This document shows, one piece after another, positions 34,541 to 45,505 of a stretch of DNA of 64,000 bases. The DNA comes from Orientallactaga sibirica (taxonomy: Eukaryota; Chordata; Mammalia; Rodentia; Dipodidae). The position numbers and the translations under genes were made by a program. Each line of letters begins with the position of its first letter. The first letter of the stretch is position 1. Location: NCBI GenBank assembly GCA_036365145.1, contig JAEOAD010000015.1:10099501-10163500 (forward strand), written 5' to 3'. A model generated the notes under the pieces. It did no database searches. It was given only the letters and a program-made list of their open reading frames with translations, and was not told the DNA's origin.

Positions 34541-36169
34541 TTTTCTGGTTTTCCTACTTGCTATAAGACAAGGCTTTCACTCATACAACAGTGCTCATTG
34601 AGGAGTATTGTGTCCATCTCAGACATTGCTCAAAGAAGTGAGGGTATGTAAATAAATAAAGGCAAAGGAGTGCTTATAATTGGGATCAAAAGTACACAAT
34701 TGCACACTGTAACTTTTCAGTGTCAATGGGTGCTGCAGGGTAAGTAAAATAGAATTTCTGTGATAGTGAAGGATCTATAGTAATGACTACTCCAAAAATA
34801 TGAAGAGGTTACATTTGAACTAATACATGAATGATGAATGATAAGAAGGAGTGAGCAACACCAAGCTCAGAGAGAACATTCCTGGCATAGGAAATAATAA
34901 TTGCAAAGCCCATGCATGAAAAACAAGCTTTGCATGTTGGAAGAAAAAGGTTTCTGTGGACATAGGAGAGTTAAACCAAAGGGATACAGAGACATGAAAC
35001 TGACTACATCATCAGTGAGCAGATGATCAGAGTCCTGTGAAGGTTCATGTATGATCACCTTTGCCTAAGGGCACGCAGAAGATGTGGGCATTCCACCAAG
35101 ATTCTGTTCTCTATCCTTTCCTCTTCTCATTGGATACATTTTTCTCAATTAACTTCACCTCTCACCTCCTAAGCCATGTCTTCTTCTCCAGCAGTGTATG
35201 TGTTTAAAACAAGCTCATCAAGTTCACATATTCCACTGAGGTCCAGCAATGTGTGCTCAGCTCCTACAAGATAGACAACCTGTGTGAAGGAACCTGACAC
35301 TTTACAACCAACATGTATATACTCAATTTCTAATTTTCTTCCAGACAGGATATAACTCTTAGTAAATGGCATTACCATCTATCCAATTTCCCAAGCCATT
35401 AACTTCAGAGTCAAAGATGACTCCTCTCTTTCCCTTCTGCCTACTTATCCAATGAGCTCTAAGTACTGCTGGTGTGGACTCTCAGTATTGTCTCAGGGAA
35501 AATCTGCTGTACTAATTTAGTACCCATCTATGGCTTTTTGAGGAATTCTAACTCAAATACCCTTACTTTTCTCTCATCACACAATGTATCCAAAGGTTGC
35601 CCTAGCTAGCCACACTCATCTTAGCCCATCATGTTTAGACTCACGCTAAAAGCAGCATTTTTCTATTCATAAGAGGTGATGAGAATATACTGAGGTAAAC
35701 ATAGATAAATGTAGGTCACCAGTTCCAGGGCTTTTCCCAAGCCAGGCATCATCAGTCATATTCTGAATACATCATCCCTACATTTTCAGTCTACTCAGAG
35801 CCCTTGGTCAGTTTTCCCATACAAACATGAAGGGCCTCAGAAGCAGCTTCCTCCACTCAAACCTAGACAAGGGTCATCCTAGCTGCAAGAACAGAGTCAA
35901 AGAAAGGATCCCCAGGTTTCTTGTGTGAACTTCAAAACCTGTTAATAGTGTAATGTGCCCTCTGGGGAGTTGGCTGGAGCTATCAGTACCTTGGAGAGTT
36001 CCAGGTCTGACCTCTACTAGCGAGTTAACTGGACCAAAGCCCGGGATTCTTCTGGGAGCGGAAGAAGAAAGGGGAACCAGTGGACACTGAGACCCTCCAT
36101 TGGTCAGGCACAGAGCCAGAGATTTCAGGGACTTCAAGACTATGAATGACACATTGAAAATACTTTGAA
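34541..36169. other. Mostly unassigned
   Basis: About 1.6 kb, AT-rich. The part 35370-35490 ('caaagatgactcctctcttt') recalls an ancient mammalian interspersed repeat, but I cannot name the family. A 106-codon minus-strand frame at 35874-36194 shows no domain. Confidence 0.35.
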
Positions 36170-36332
36170 GTGAGCATGGCTTATGGGCACACACCTTTAA
36201 TCCCAGCTCTTGGGACGCTGAGGTAGGAGGACTGCCATGAGTTCACAGCCAGTCTGAGACTACATAGTGAATTCCACGTCAGCCTGGGCTAGAGTGAGAT
36301 CATACCTTAAAAAACAACAATGACAAAAGAAA
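36170..36332 (+). repeat. B1 SINE, diverged
   Basis: A complete B1 is recognisable from 'gtgagcatggcttatgggca' through 'cctttaatcccagctcttgg' to 'agagtgagatcatacc' and an A-rich tail. It is older than the copies at 14599 and 31498. Confidence 0.85.
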
Positions 36333-36393
36333 AACACTTTGACATTTTATTTCACCCCAGTCAGGATGGCTATCATCAAGAAAACTAATGACA

Positions 36394-36625
36394 GGGCTGG
36401 AGAAATAGCTTAGCAGTTAAGATGCTTTCCTGTGAAGTCTAAGAACCCAGGGTCAATTCCCCAGGACCCATGTAAGCCATATGCACAAAGTGATGCATGC
36501 ATCTCAAGTTTGTTTGTAGCGGCTGAAGGCACGGGCATGCCCATTCTTTCTATATATCTGCCTCTTCTTTTCTCCCTCTTTCCCTCTCTCCTTCTCTCTG
36601 TCAAATAAATAAAATGTTAGAAAAC
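36394..36625 (+). repeat. DIP SINE (type I) inside L1
   Basis: The 14-bp target duplication gaaaactaatgaca is perfect at 36380-36393 and 36626-36639. The DIP itself is complete but somewhat diverged. Confidence 0.93.
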
Positions 36626-36932
36626 GAAAACTAATGACAACAAATGCTGGTGAGGGAATGGGGGTGAGAAAAACTCTTATTCACTGTTAGTGGGACTATA
36701 AACTGGTGCAGCCAGTATGGAAATATGTATGGTGGTTTTTAAAAAAATTAAATTGAACTACCATATGACCCAGCTATACTACTCCTGAGCATATGCCCAA
36801 AGGGTTCTATATATCCTACCACAGAGATACTTGCACATCCATGTTCATTGCTGCTCTATTGACAATAGCTAGCAAATAGAATCAACCTAAATGTCCATCA
36901 ACTGATGCCTGGATAACAAAAATGTGGTACAT

Positions 36933-37176
36933 GGGGTTGGAGACATGGCTTAGCAGTTAAGGTGCCTGTATGCCAAGCCTAAGAATGCCCACTCCATCTC
37001 CAGGTCCCACATTTAGCCAGACGCAAGTGACACAAGCGTGCAATGCTGAACTTGCCCACAAGGGGCGCATTCATCTGGAGTTCATCCACAGAGGCTGAAA
37101 TGGCCCTGGCACTCCAATTCTCTGTCTCTCTGTCTCTTCCTCTCATTCTCTGTTTCTCTCTGTCTCTCTTTCTCTC
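36933..37176 (+). repeat. DIP SINE (type III) inside L1
   Basis: The middle reads 'gcaagtgacacaagcgtgca' and 'acaaggggcgcattcatctg' instead of the type I 'gcacaaagtg' segment. The flanks aaaaatgtggtacat (36918-36932) and aaaaatgtggcacat (37178-37192) form the target duplication with one change. Confidence 0.92.
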
Positions 37177-37609
37177 AAAAAATGTGGCACATATGAACAA
37201 TGGAGTTTTACGTAGCTATGAAGAAAAATGAAATTCTGAAACTTTCAGGAAAAGGAATGAAATTGGAAAAAAATTAAATTAAGTGAGGTATCCCAAGCTC
37301 AGAAAGACAAAAGTTTGATATTATATCTCATATGTGGATCCTAACTGTTAATGTTTGTGTATATGTAAATAAGGGAATGGGAGCATGAGTATGAGCTATG
37401 ATTACAGATAGGAGACCATGATAGAAAAACAAGAGGTGATGAGAAGTGGGGGAAGACAAAAGAAAACACGTACTATGAAAGAAACAAGGAAGCTAAGTTG
37501 AGGGCCATAAGGAAGGAGGAAGGAGGGAAGAGTGAGGGAAATAATAAAATTCATTTGAAATACTGTACTGAAACCTAGTTCTTTGCATGTTAATAAAAAT
37601 AAATTTTAA

Positions 37610-37835
37610 GGACTGGAAAGATGGCTTAACGGTTAAGGCACTTGCCTGAAAAGCCTAAGGAACCAGGTCCAATTCTCCACGTCCCACATAAGCCAGATGC
37701 ACATGGTGGCACATGCATCTGGAATTCATATGCAGTGGTTAGAGCTCTGGCCTGCCCTTTCCTACTCTTTCTCTCTCTCCCTCTCTCTGTCTCTAATAAA
37801 TGAATAAAAATGAAAATAAAATCTTAAAATAAAGT
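37610..37835 (+). repeat. DIP SINE (type I), copy 1 of a tandem cluster
   Basis: It follows directly on the poly-A-like end of the L1. Head 'aggactggaaagatggctta', body 'agccagatgcacatggtggc', then (CT)n and an A-rich tail. Confidence 0.9.
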
Positions 37836-37848
37836 AAATAAATGTTAA

Positions 37849-38079
37849 GGCAGGAGAGATGACTTAGTGGTTAAGGTGCTTGTCTGCAAAGCCTAAGGAC
37901 CCATGTTTGATTCTCCAACTCCCACATAAGCCAGATGGACAAAGATGAGGCAAGAACAAGGTCTCACATGCCAAGTAGGTGGGGCAAGCATCTGGAATTA
38001 GATTGCAATGGCTGAGGCCCTGATGTGCCAATTCTTTCTCTCTCCCTCTGTCTGTCTGTCTCTCTCTCTCTCTCTAAAA

Positions 38080-38128
<49 letters not shown>

Positions 38129-38148
38129 AATGTTAAAACAAAAAAAAT
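37849..38148 (+). repeat. DIP SINE (type II), copy 2 of the cluster
   Basis: The type II insert is present: after 'agccagatggacaaagatga' comes 'ggcaagaacaaggtctcaca' and 'tgccaagtaggtggggcaag' before 'catctgg'. The tail is a long (AAAT)n run at 38085-38130. Confidence 0.9.
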
Positions 38149-38153
38149 TATGA

Positions 38154-38382
38154 GGGCTGGTGAGGTGGCTTAGTGGTGAAGGTACTTTCCTGAGACACCT
38201 AAGGATCCATGTTCGACTCTCCAGATCCCACATAATCCAAGGGCACAAAAGATGAGGCAAGTGTAAGGTCACACATGCCCATTAGGTGGCGCAAGGTCTA
38301 GAGTTCAATTGCAGTTGCTGAGGCCCTGGTGTGCCATTTCTCTCTCACACACACTCTCTCACTCTATCAAAAAAAAAAAAAA
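38154..38382 (+). repeat. DIP SINE (type II), copy 3 of the cluster
   Basis: The same insert class as copy 2 ('gatgaggcaagtgtaaggtc' and 'cattaggtggcgcaagg'). It ends in an A-run that abuts copy 4 with no spacer. Confidence 0.9.
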
Positions 38383-38619
38383 GGGCTGGAGAGATGGCTT
38401 AGCAGTTAAGGCGCCTGCCTGCTAAGCCAAAGAACGCGGTTCCAATCTCCAGGTCCCATGTTTAGCCAGATGCAAAGTGATGCAAGGGTGCAATGCCACA
38501 CTTGACCACAAGGGGGCACACGTATCTGCATTTTGTTTGCAGCAGCTGAGAGGCTGCTGCCGAGCCCATCTCTATCTGTCTTTCTCTCCCTCTCTCTTTG
38601 TCTCTCTCAAAAAAAAAAA
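38383..38619 (+). repeat. DIP SINE (type III), copy 4 of the cluster
   Basis: It carries the type III middle 'gatgcaagggtgcaatgcca' and 'gaccacaagggggcacacg'. It is better preserved than copies 2 and 3. Confidence 0.92.
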
Positions 38620-40999
38620 TCATGAATTTCCCTGTGTCAGGCCATGTTCAAGTGTCAGGTATTTCACAGCCTCTGCTTAGGTGGTCCATAAGAGATTGAT
38701 GCTATGTATGCTGAGTGAAGGCCAAGCCAGTTTAACTCTGAAGACAGGGCCTCCTGAGAGTGCTGAGCTCAGCCTGCATAGGCCTCACCAGCTGTCATGA
38801 TCTCAGCCACCTTCTAAATACACCCCAGCTCTGTGTGAGGAAGCCTGCTTCTCTTGTTCTCAATATGGATGGCCCACCTTCCTCCAGCCATTCCACAGGA
38901 GGAAATGGGCATCAAGGAATTCAGGAATATGGAAGCTTCAGTGACTTCTGGACCTTCTGAATTTTGCCTTTGGTCATATGTTGAGGAAACTCTGAGACCA
39001 TTAAGACACTGGATCAGTTTTAGTAGCTGCTTGTCATTCCTGTTGGACCAAAGTCCCTAAGGTGAAACAAGATGCATGCCCTGAGTTTCCAAGTCTCCAA
39101 GCAAAGACCATGCATGTCATTTGCTCAAGGGTTCACTCAGGTTCTCCTGCATTCACTTTCTCCCATTCCTCAGGTCTAGCCCTGCACCTCTACACCCCTC
39201 TACACTCCTGTATCCAGGCTTCTGAGTGTTCACAACCTTTTGTTTGACTACAGAGTATTACACATTCCCAGTGTCCCATCTAATTTTCACTTACTATGTA
39301 ATTAGGGCTTTTTCATGACTCTAACAAAAATATGATAGAACTGTGGGTGAGACCCTAGGTGTCTTGTCTCAATACATAGGACTCCTGCTCCAGATGGCTT
39401 TACAATTCCATAAAATCTGCCATCCAACCATGACCATGAGTGTTATAGGTGTCCTGTAACACTCAATCTTGGGCTTGTGGAGGCACCAAAAAAAAAAAAA
39501 AAAAAAGTATCTGCTCAGAAGTAAAAAACCAACTTACAATCATAATCATCTGTCTAAAGTCTGTCAAAGGCCATCTGTTATTCTCTGCCTGCAAAATACA
39601 AACAAAAAGACAGTTCTTTGGAACTTTGTCAACAGCTTCCTCTGAGGTTTGTAAGATTTCTTGGGGACATTTCCTCCCCCTCACACATAAAGGTCAGCTA
39701 AAGCTCCCAAAGAAAGAACAATTTTTTAAAACGATTTATTGGCAAACATTTGAACCCTGTTTGTTTTGCCAGATTAGCCTTTAATGCTTCATGTGCCGAG
39801 TCCTCAAACAGAAGAGTGTGCATGGAATAAAGGGAGAGGCTTTCAGCTGTGCCCTCCTGTCCTAACGTGGACACATGGTCATGTAGAGAAGATGTTCCCA
39901 ATCAACCTGGAAAATTGCTGGCATGGGGGAGGGGCTCACCAGCTACAGCTGCAGTCAGGAGCAGCTGTGATGATGCACATGCTGGTCTCAAAGGATGACG
40001 ATTTTAAGTTTTGCTTAAAGTACATCATTAGCTAATGTAGCTTTAACCATACCAGATCGTCTACACTTCAAGGCACATACAGTACCCAGAGCTCAAGATC
40101 TCATATGCCTTTCTCCCTCCTTCTCTGCAAGTCCTCGTATCTATGAAGAGACAAATGCAATCATTCAGACCTAGCAAAGGCCATTTACTTCACAGGAACA
40201 CCTTATTCTCTAACAGGAAACGAATAATCTCTTGGTTTTGGTTTCATTACCTTGGAGACCCAATTAGAATGCTGCTTTGTATAATAGATGTACTCTTGGA
40301 GGTGTGAGGGTTGTCTGTGATGTGAATCAAATCCTGTTTGAAATTGGCTCTTTTGGCAAGCTCAGCTCTTAATGCATTATGGAGAGAGGATCTCTGCTAT
40401 AAGTTTAAATATCATCTATCATTTTTAGCAGTTAAAGACTGTCAGACAATGCTCTTTCCCAATCCCAAGAGGTAGAAAACAGCCTTCTGGCAAAACGATG
40501 CATGCACTGAGTCTCTGTTCTTACCTTCCTTCTTATAGGTCCTTAGAGGTCAGGTTGCATACTCCCTCTGAGCCTGTCGTTTTTCCACTGCTCTCTTCCT
40601 GGGGGTTCTGCCCTATAGTTCCACCCTCCCAGGTCCTAGTGCTTTCTATACCTTAAAGAAATATGATCTCTCAAGAAAGAGATGTCAGCCACTTACCCCA
40701 ATATTGCCATAAAACCTTCAGCTCTCTTCTGATGTATCAGTAACCCTATGCCAAGATCCAGCTGAGTAAGACAGACTGTCTTCTGAGAAAGGGCTACAAG
40801 ACTTCTTATATGAACAAAGAGAGGAGTCTAAGACTAGAAGAGTCTGGTGGTATCCATTAGTCTGACTTCCTCACAGATAAGAACAGCTCCAAGTGTGGCT
40901 ATATTAAGACAAGAGGAGCCACCCTTAAATGCTGCCTGGATTGGCTAACAGAAAGGAAACCATACCTGGAGCTGGGAAACAAGTCAGAATCATATCCAG
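38620..40999. other. Unassigned; A-run and possible conserved block
   Basis: This is 2.4 kb without a named repeat apart from a 19-base A-run at 39488-39506. The block 40190-40460 is AT-rich and repeat-free ('cttaatgcattatggagaga', 'ataagtttaaatatcatcta') and could be conserved. No coding evidence. Confidence 0.4.
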
Positions 41000-41605
41000 A
41001 TAATGGTTCTGCTTTCCATTGTCAAGCTCCCACTAACCTTAGACTATAAGAGGGTCTACACATCTTTAATTCTCTCTAAATTAATAATGGTTACCCCATT
41101 TAGCAGGTGCTGATTTCATTCTCCATTGGAGAATCTGTTTTGCTTTTTCAGACGGGAGCTGGACCTGAGATAAGCAATCCAGTGTACTCCACCCCGGCCC
41201 CAGCTGAAACCACGGAGGAATTGGGGAAATAGGCTAGAGAGCTGCTTTCTTAGTGAATCTGATATCAGCACAAGGATGATGGAGATAGACGCTGAGGACA
41301 TTCAACACCTACCAAACCAGAGATCCAGAGGCTCCTGAGTGCACATCACTGAAGCAGACTTAAAATGCTCCCAGCATGGCTCAGGGAATTTTGCAGAAGA
41401 GGAGGTGAAAAGATTGTTAGAGCCACAAGCTGGGACACTTTGCACAGAGACATTCCCTCCCCCGTCCATAATGCATGATCCACAATCCCTATGGGGTTTA
41501 CCTGCATCCCCAATGAGGAAGGCCTCTTCAGAAAAGGGGCAGGGAGGATGGTACCAACATGTGTTGTTTACATACAAAATATGTCCATATCTAACTTTAA
41601 AAAGT
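41000..41605 (+). repeat. L1 3' UTR fragment
   Basis: It aligns by eye along its length with the L1 fragment at 8428-9077: 'caagctcccactaacctta', 'cattggagaatctgttttgc', 'cccagctgaaaccacggagg', 'attgttagagccacaagctg' and 'gggaggatggtaccaacatg'. The end lacks a clear poly-A tail. Confidence 0.65.
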
Positions 41606-42344
41606 GCTGCCTGGGACTAAGTGTGAAGCCTTTGCTGAACAAAATCCCTGGTAGGAGTGAGAGGATGGAGATAGCACTATAATTGAGCACACAGTGTGCT
41701 CAGAAGCAATGTCTCTTCTTGCCTCTTAGATGAAGGGTAGACAATTTGGGTCCCTTCTAGTGACACTCCATAGTTGTGATTCACAGAGGATGTGGTATCT
41801 TAAGCTGTACTCTGCGGTAGTTACTTTAGCGGCCTGTGGGAGGCACACTGAGATGTGTCAACCAGGAAAAGCCAAAGTTTGAGAAGAAATGCTGTTGCTC
41901 TCAGTATTCAACCTGAACACTAGAAAAGTGACCCATCATCTCTGCCTTAAACTTTTCCATACGTTCAGCATTATTGGAATTTCTCCTTAACGATGCACAT
42001 CATCCTGTGGATCCGGGACAGCTGTACGAAGAAATGTTTTGATCCCCACCCTTTCCCTTGAGTTCATATAATGAAGGTGCTTAGTTAACACAAATTACCA
42101 GCTTTGCTTCTTACTATTCTGACAGATGAACAAACATTGAGTCAGCATTACTACATGGCCCTGCTGGCCAAATCCATGTCAATTATTTATCACTAGGGCA
42201 GAATTCTCTTGGTGGAATGGGAAGACACTGATGGAGATTTCTGGGTTATTAGTAATTCTATTTCATGCTCATTGCTGGAATGTAAGAAGGCCCAGAACAT
42301 AAACTAAAACATGGAGTTGGGTGTCTACCACTAAAATAAAGCAA
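41606..42344. other. No feature recognised
   Basis: About 740 bp without a named repeat. Confidence 0.4.
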
Positions 42345-42660
42345 CAGGGACGGGAAGACAGCTCTGTCAGTAAAACACTTGCCATACACCCATAAGGACC
42401 TGGGATCAATCCCCAGAACCTGTATTTAAGATGCCAGGCATGATAGCATGTGCTTGTGTTTATAATCCCACTGTCAGAGGGTGGAGACAAGAAGATCCCT
42501 GGGACTCACTGGCCAAACACTCCAGCTTACTTGACAAGCTCCAGTCCAATGAGAGATCTTGTTTCAAAAAAGGAAGAAATGACATTTCCACATGCACACA
42601 AGCGTGCACACTCCTACATATGTGCACCACACACATATATACACACTCAAAGCCCCATAT
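42345..42660 (+). repeat. Old B2-superfamily SINE (RSINE1/B3-like)
   Basis: A degraded head ('gggacgggaagacagctctg') is followed by 'ctgggatcaatccccagaac', 'gatccctgggactcactggc' and 'caatgagagatcttgtttc', with a CA-rich tail at 42590-42650. Confidence 0.58.
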
Positions 42661-42944
42661 TTTTTTTTCTAATACAAATTATGAAAGAGGGGTGGAAGAC
42701 TATGGTTGAGAGAGGCCTAGAATAGGATGCAGAAGGGCCTAACTTCACACTGAGCCATCAATTCCCTATGTGTCCTTGATATGTCCTTGTCACAGTCTAG
42801 GCCTCAGATTACTCGTCCATGATATACAAGAGTAGACATAATCCATGATTTTATACCATATGTTCCAGATTCTATAGATCCAAAAATCATTTTATGGGAT
42901 TCAGATGTAATTTATTTCAAATTTTTCTGTTTAAAAAAATTTTA

Positions 42945-43156
42945 GGGCTTGGGGAAATGGCTTAGCAGTTAAGGTGTTTGCCTGCAAAGCCTAAGGATCC
43001 CAGTTCAATTCCCCAAGACACATGTAAACCAGATGCACAAGGGAACACATGTGTTTGGAGGCCCTGGTGCATCCATTCTCTCTTTCTCTCTGCCTCTTCT
43101 CTCTCTCTCTCTCTCTCTCTCAAGTAAATAAATAAATAAAATATTTTTTTAAAAAT
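42945..43156 (+). repeat. DIP SINE (type I)
   Basis: Head 'gggcttggggaaatggctta', then a shortened body lacking the usual 'gagttcgtttgcagtggc' segment after 'gtgtttgg', then (CT)n and (AAAT)n. The missing part is an internal deletion of about 20 bp. Confidence 0.88.
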
Positions 43157-43214
43157 TGGAATAATAATGGATAATATTTGAGTGCTTACTATGAACTTTA
43201 AGTGTGTTTAAATT

Positions 43215-43345
43215 TTGTCTTTTAAAATTTTTATTTATTTCCCTTTTTGACATTTTAATCTATGTATACTTTGATTTTATTTTTCCAATTACCTTTTCTT
43301 ATATTCCTCCCCTTCCATTAATACCCTTCTTCCCATTAGTCCCCA
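43215..43345 (-). repeat. Possible L1 3' end
   Basis: The reverse complement reads like a decayed end of the L1 3' UTR ('gaagggtattaatggaagg', then an A-rich end). The match is short and AT-rich. Confidence 0.35.
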
Positions 43346-43357
43346 TGCCTGCTTCTT

Positions 43358-43558
43358 ATTAAATGTTTTTCATTTACTTGAAAGGAGAGAGAGGCAGAGA
43401 AAGAGAGACTCATAGACAGAGAATGGGCATACCAAGGTCTCCATTCACTGCAAAAGAACCACTTTGTGCATCTGGCTATATGTAGGTACTGGGGAATCAA
43501 ACACGGGTTGTTAGGCTTTGCAGGCAAGTTCCTCAACTACTGACCCATCTCTCCAGCC
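43358..43558 (-). repeat. DIP SINE (type I)
   Basis: A reverse-oriented DIP with 'gcatctggctatatgtaggt' and the end 'ctgacccatctctccagcc'. The body is shortened around the 'aaaagaacc' region. Confidence 0.88.
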
Positions 43559-43589
43559 TCATCATGTCTATTTTTGAACCCAAGTTGAA

Positions 43590-44160
43590 TTAGGTTTGCT
43601 TGTATGCTCATGGGTGGAAGGTTACTTACTATCAAGCCCAGGCAAGATATACCAACTGGTACAATAGTGGCATGAATGTTATGGAAGTCACCAACAGCTT
43701 TTTTTTTTTTTTTAATTTGAGAGTGACAGAGAGAGAGAGAGGCAGAGGGAGAGAATGGGCACACCAGAGCCTCCAGCCACTGCAAATGAACTCCAGATGC
43801 ATGTACCACCTTATGCATCTGGCTTACGTGGATCCTGGGGAATCGAACTGAGGTTTTTTGGCTATGCAGCAAGAGCCTGAACCATTAAGACAACTCTCCA
43901 GCACTCAACAGTTTTTTTTTAATTGAATTTGACGCCTGCTCCACAGGAGTGAGTTTATGCCTGGTACTATAAACCTAGCCAAAGACCTATGGCTATGGAT
44001 ATTAGGCCCTAGGGGAGAACCTACTACTATAGTTATAGTAAATGGACAACACATCAGACTGCCTTCTAAATGTCTACACTTACTACCATAGATCAGTAGT
44101 ATTTGAAAATATTTTAAGCCACTGGTCATATGCTTTAAAATGGAATTACCATTCTAAAAC
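43590..44160 (+). repeat. L1 3' region fragment, interrupted by DIP
   Basis: The text 'caactggtacaatagtggca', 'tgcctggtactataaac' and 'ggagaacctactactatagt' is shared with 25855-26100 and 60240-60420. The DIP at 43700-43905 splits it. Confidence 0.58.
43700..43905 (-). repeat. DIP SINE (type I) inside L1
   Basis: A reverse-oriented DIP ends 'aagacaactctccagc'. The repeats caacagctttttttt and caacagttttttttt on either side form the target duplication. Confidence 0.92.
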
Positions 44161-44191
44161 TGGGCCAACTGACAACTTATTTAGCCACTTA

Positions 44192-44192
<1 letters not shown>

Positions 44193-44236
<44 letters not shown>
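44193..44236 (+). repeat. (GT)n microsatellite
   Basis: About 22 GT units. Confidence 0.97.
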
Positions 44237-44238
<2 letters not shown>

Positions 44239-44354
44239 GTGTCCATACAGAGCTCTTATCTGTCATCTGTGTGACCAATTGAAGTCAATGAGGCCAAAAG
44301 AACAACTATCACAAAACATTAATCAACTGTACCTTCTAAGGACTATGAACTACT

Positions 44355-44640
44355 GTCTTAGTCTCTTTTCAATTGTTGTAATAAAGATATCTGAGACCAA
44401 ATACTTTATAAAAAATATAAATGTATTTGCCTCTTGGTTTTGGAATATGTGAAGTTTAAGAGCATGGAACAGACATATGTTCAGTATCTGGTAAGGGCCT
44501 TGTTCATGATGCATCATAATTGAGTCTCTCTTCCTCTTCTTAAAAAGTCACTAATATAGCTATGGGGCCCCACCCTTGTGATTTTTTTCCTAAAGATGCC
44601 ACCTCCATATGTCATTAATATATGAATTTCTGGGTATAAG
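44355..44640 (-). repeat. MLT1/MST-like MaLR LTR
   Basis: The plus strand reads 'tgtcttagtctcttttcaat', 'gtaataaagatatctgagac' and 'gctatggggccccacccttg', the reverse complement order of a MaLR LTR. Confidence 0.55.
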
Positions 44641-44890
44641 CCAGATGCCAAAGAGGCACAAGCTTTTAGAGTTCCTTTCCATAGATAAGTCCTAGCACAT
44701 ACATGTACATGTACATGCACAAGTAAATGAATTTTAAAATTTAAATAAAAGAAATTTCCGATGCATGAAATTTGGGAGGACCCAATCAAACCTACATTGT
44801 AACTCTAATAAATGCAGCCTTGCTGTCTACCTGCTTTGCCCAAGTGCTGTCTCTAAAGAAGGGAGCAAAGATTACTTTCTCTGGATGGTG
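44641..44890. repeat. DIP-like remnant and a duplicated unnamed repeat
   Basis: 44641-44720 resembles a worn DIP body ('agccagatgccaaagaggca'). 44796-44890 is similar to 51320-51420: both share an 'aataaa..agccttg' core, then 'ctgtc.ctaaagaggggac' in nearly the same spacing. The shared sequence is about 100 bp of an interspersed repeat I cannot name. Confidence 0.4.
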
Positions 44891-44993
44891 AAAATGAACT
44901 AAAATACAAAAGTGAACTAGATTCTGACAATGAAACAATTATTACTACAATGTCTTCTTTTATATTTTGTGCTGATCAAAATTACCTCATTAA

Positions 44994-45143
44994 GCTGGGC
45001 ATGGTGGTGCACACCTTTAATCCCAGCACTTGGGAGGCAGAGGTAAGAGGATCACTGTGAGTTCAAGGCTACCTGGTACTACTAAGTTCCAGGTCCACCT
45101 GGACTAGAGTGAGACCCTACCTTGAAAACCCAACAATAAAAAA
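44994..45143 (+). repeat. B1 SINE, full length
   Basis: A complete B1 starts 'gctgggcatggtggtgcac' and ends 'gagaccctaccttg' plus an A-rich tail. The flanks 'cctcatta' and 'cttcatta' are probably its target duplication. Confidence 0.92.
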
Positions 45144-45302
45144 ATGACTTCATTATCCTTATTTATTATTGTTAGAACTAGAATGACTGCATCTTTGAAC
45201 TCTAATTGCCAAGAGTTTTGTTCTTGTGCCAGGGTGAGGTGGCAAGTGGAATGGCATCTCTGGCTTCTCTTGGGGCCACAATCTCTAACTGAAACTGCCT
45301 TT

Positions 45303-45505
45303 ATTTTTTTTTTTATTTTACTTTACTTCATTTATTTGAGAGAGATCAAAAGAGGCAGATAGAAAAAGAGAGAGAATGGGCACACCAGGGCCATTAGCTA
45401 GTATCAAAAAACTCCAGACACATGTGCCACCTTGTGCATCTGGCTTGCATGGGTCCTGGGGAATCAAACCTAGGTCGTTTGGTCTCACTAAGCCATCTCT
45501 CCAGC
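45303..45505 (-). repeat. DIP SINE (type I)
   Basis: A reverse-oriented DIP with a T-rich start and the end 'actaagccatctctccagcc'. A short internal deletion has removed the 'ggcttgcaggcaag..cttaac' part. The repeat tgaaactg at 45290 and 45508 is its target duplication. Confidence 0.92.

Larger units (their letters stand above)
36338..37609 (+). mobile_element. L1 3' region, split by two DIP SINEs
   Basis: The host sequence reads in order 'tcaggatggctatcatcaag', 'ctaatgacaacaaatgctgg', 'accatatgacccagctatac', 'ccatgttcattgctgctcta', 'gtccatcaactgatgcctgg', 'catatgaacaatggagtttt' and 'tcatatgtggatccta'. It ends with a poly-A-like 'taataaaaataaattttaa'. This is the 3' part of an older L1. Pieces lie at 36338-36393, 36640-36932 and 37193-37609. 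Every reading frame is broken. Confidence 0.82.

Noticed and set aside
37610..38619. Regularly spaced repeated units that might suggest a repeat array such as CRISPR
   Set aside because: The units are 200-300 bp DIP SINEs with A-rich tails in a mammalian genome; the spacing and content do not fit CRISPR.
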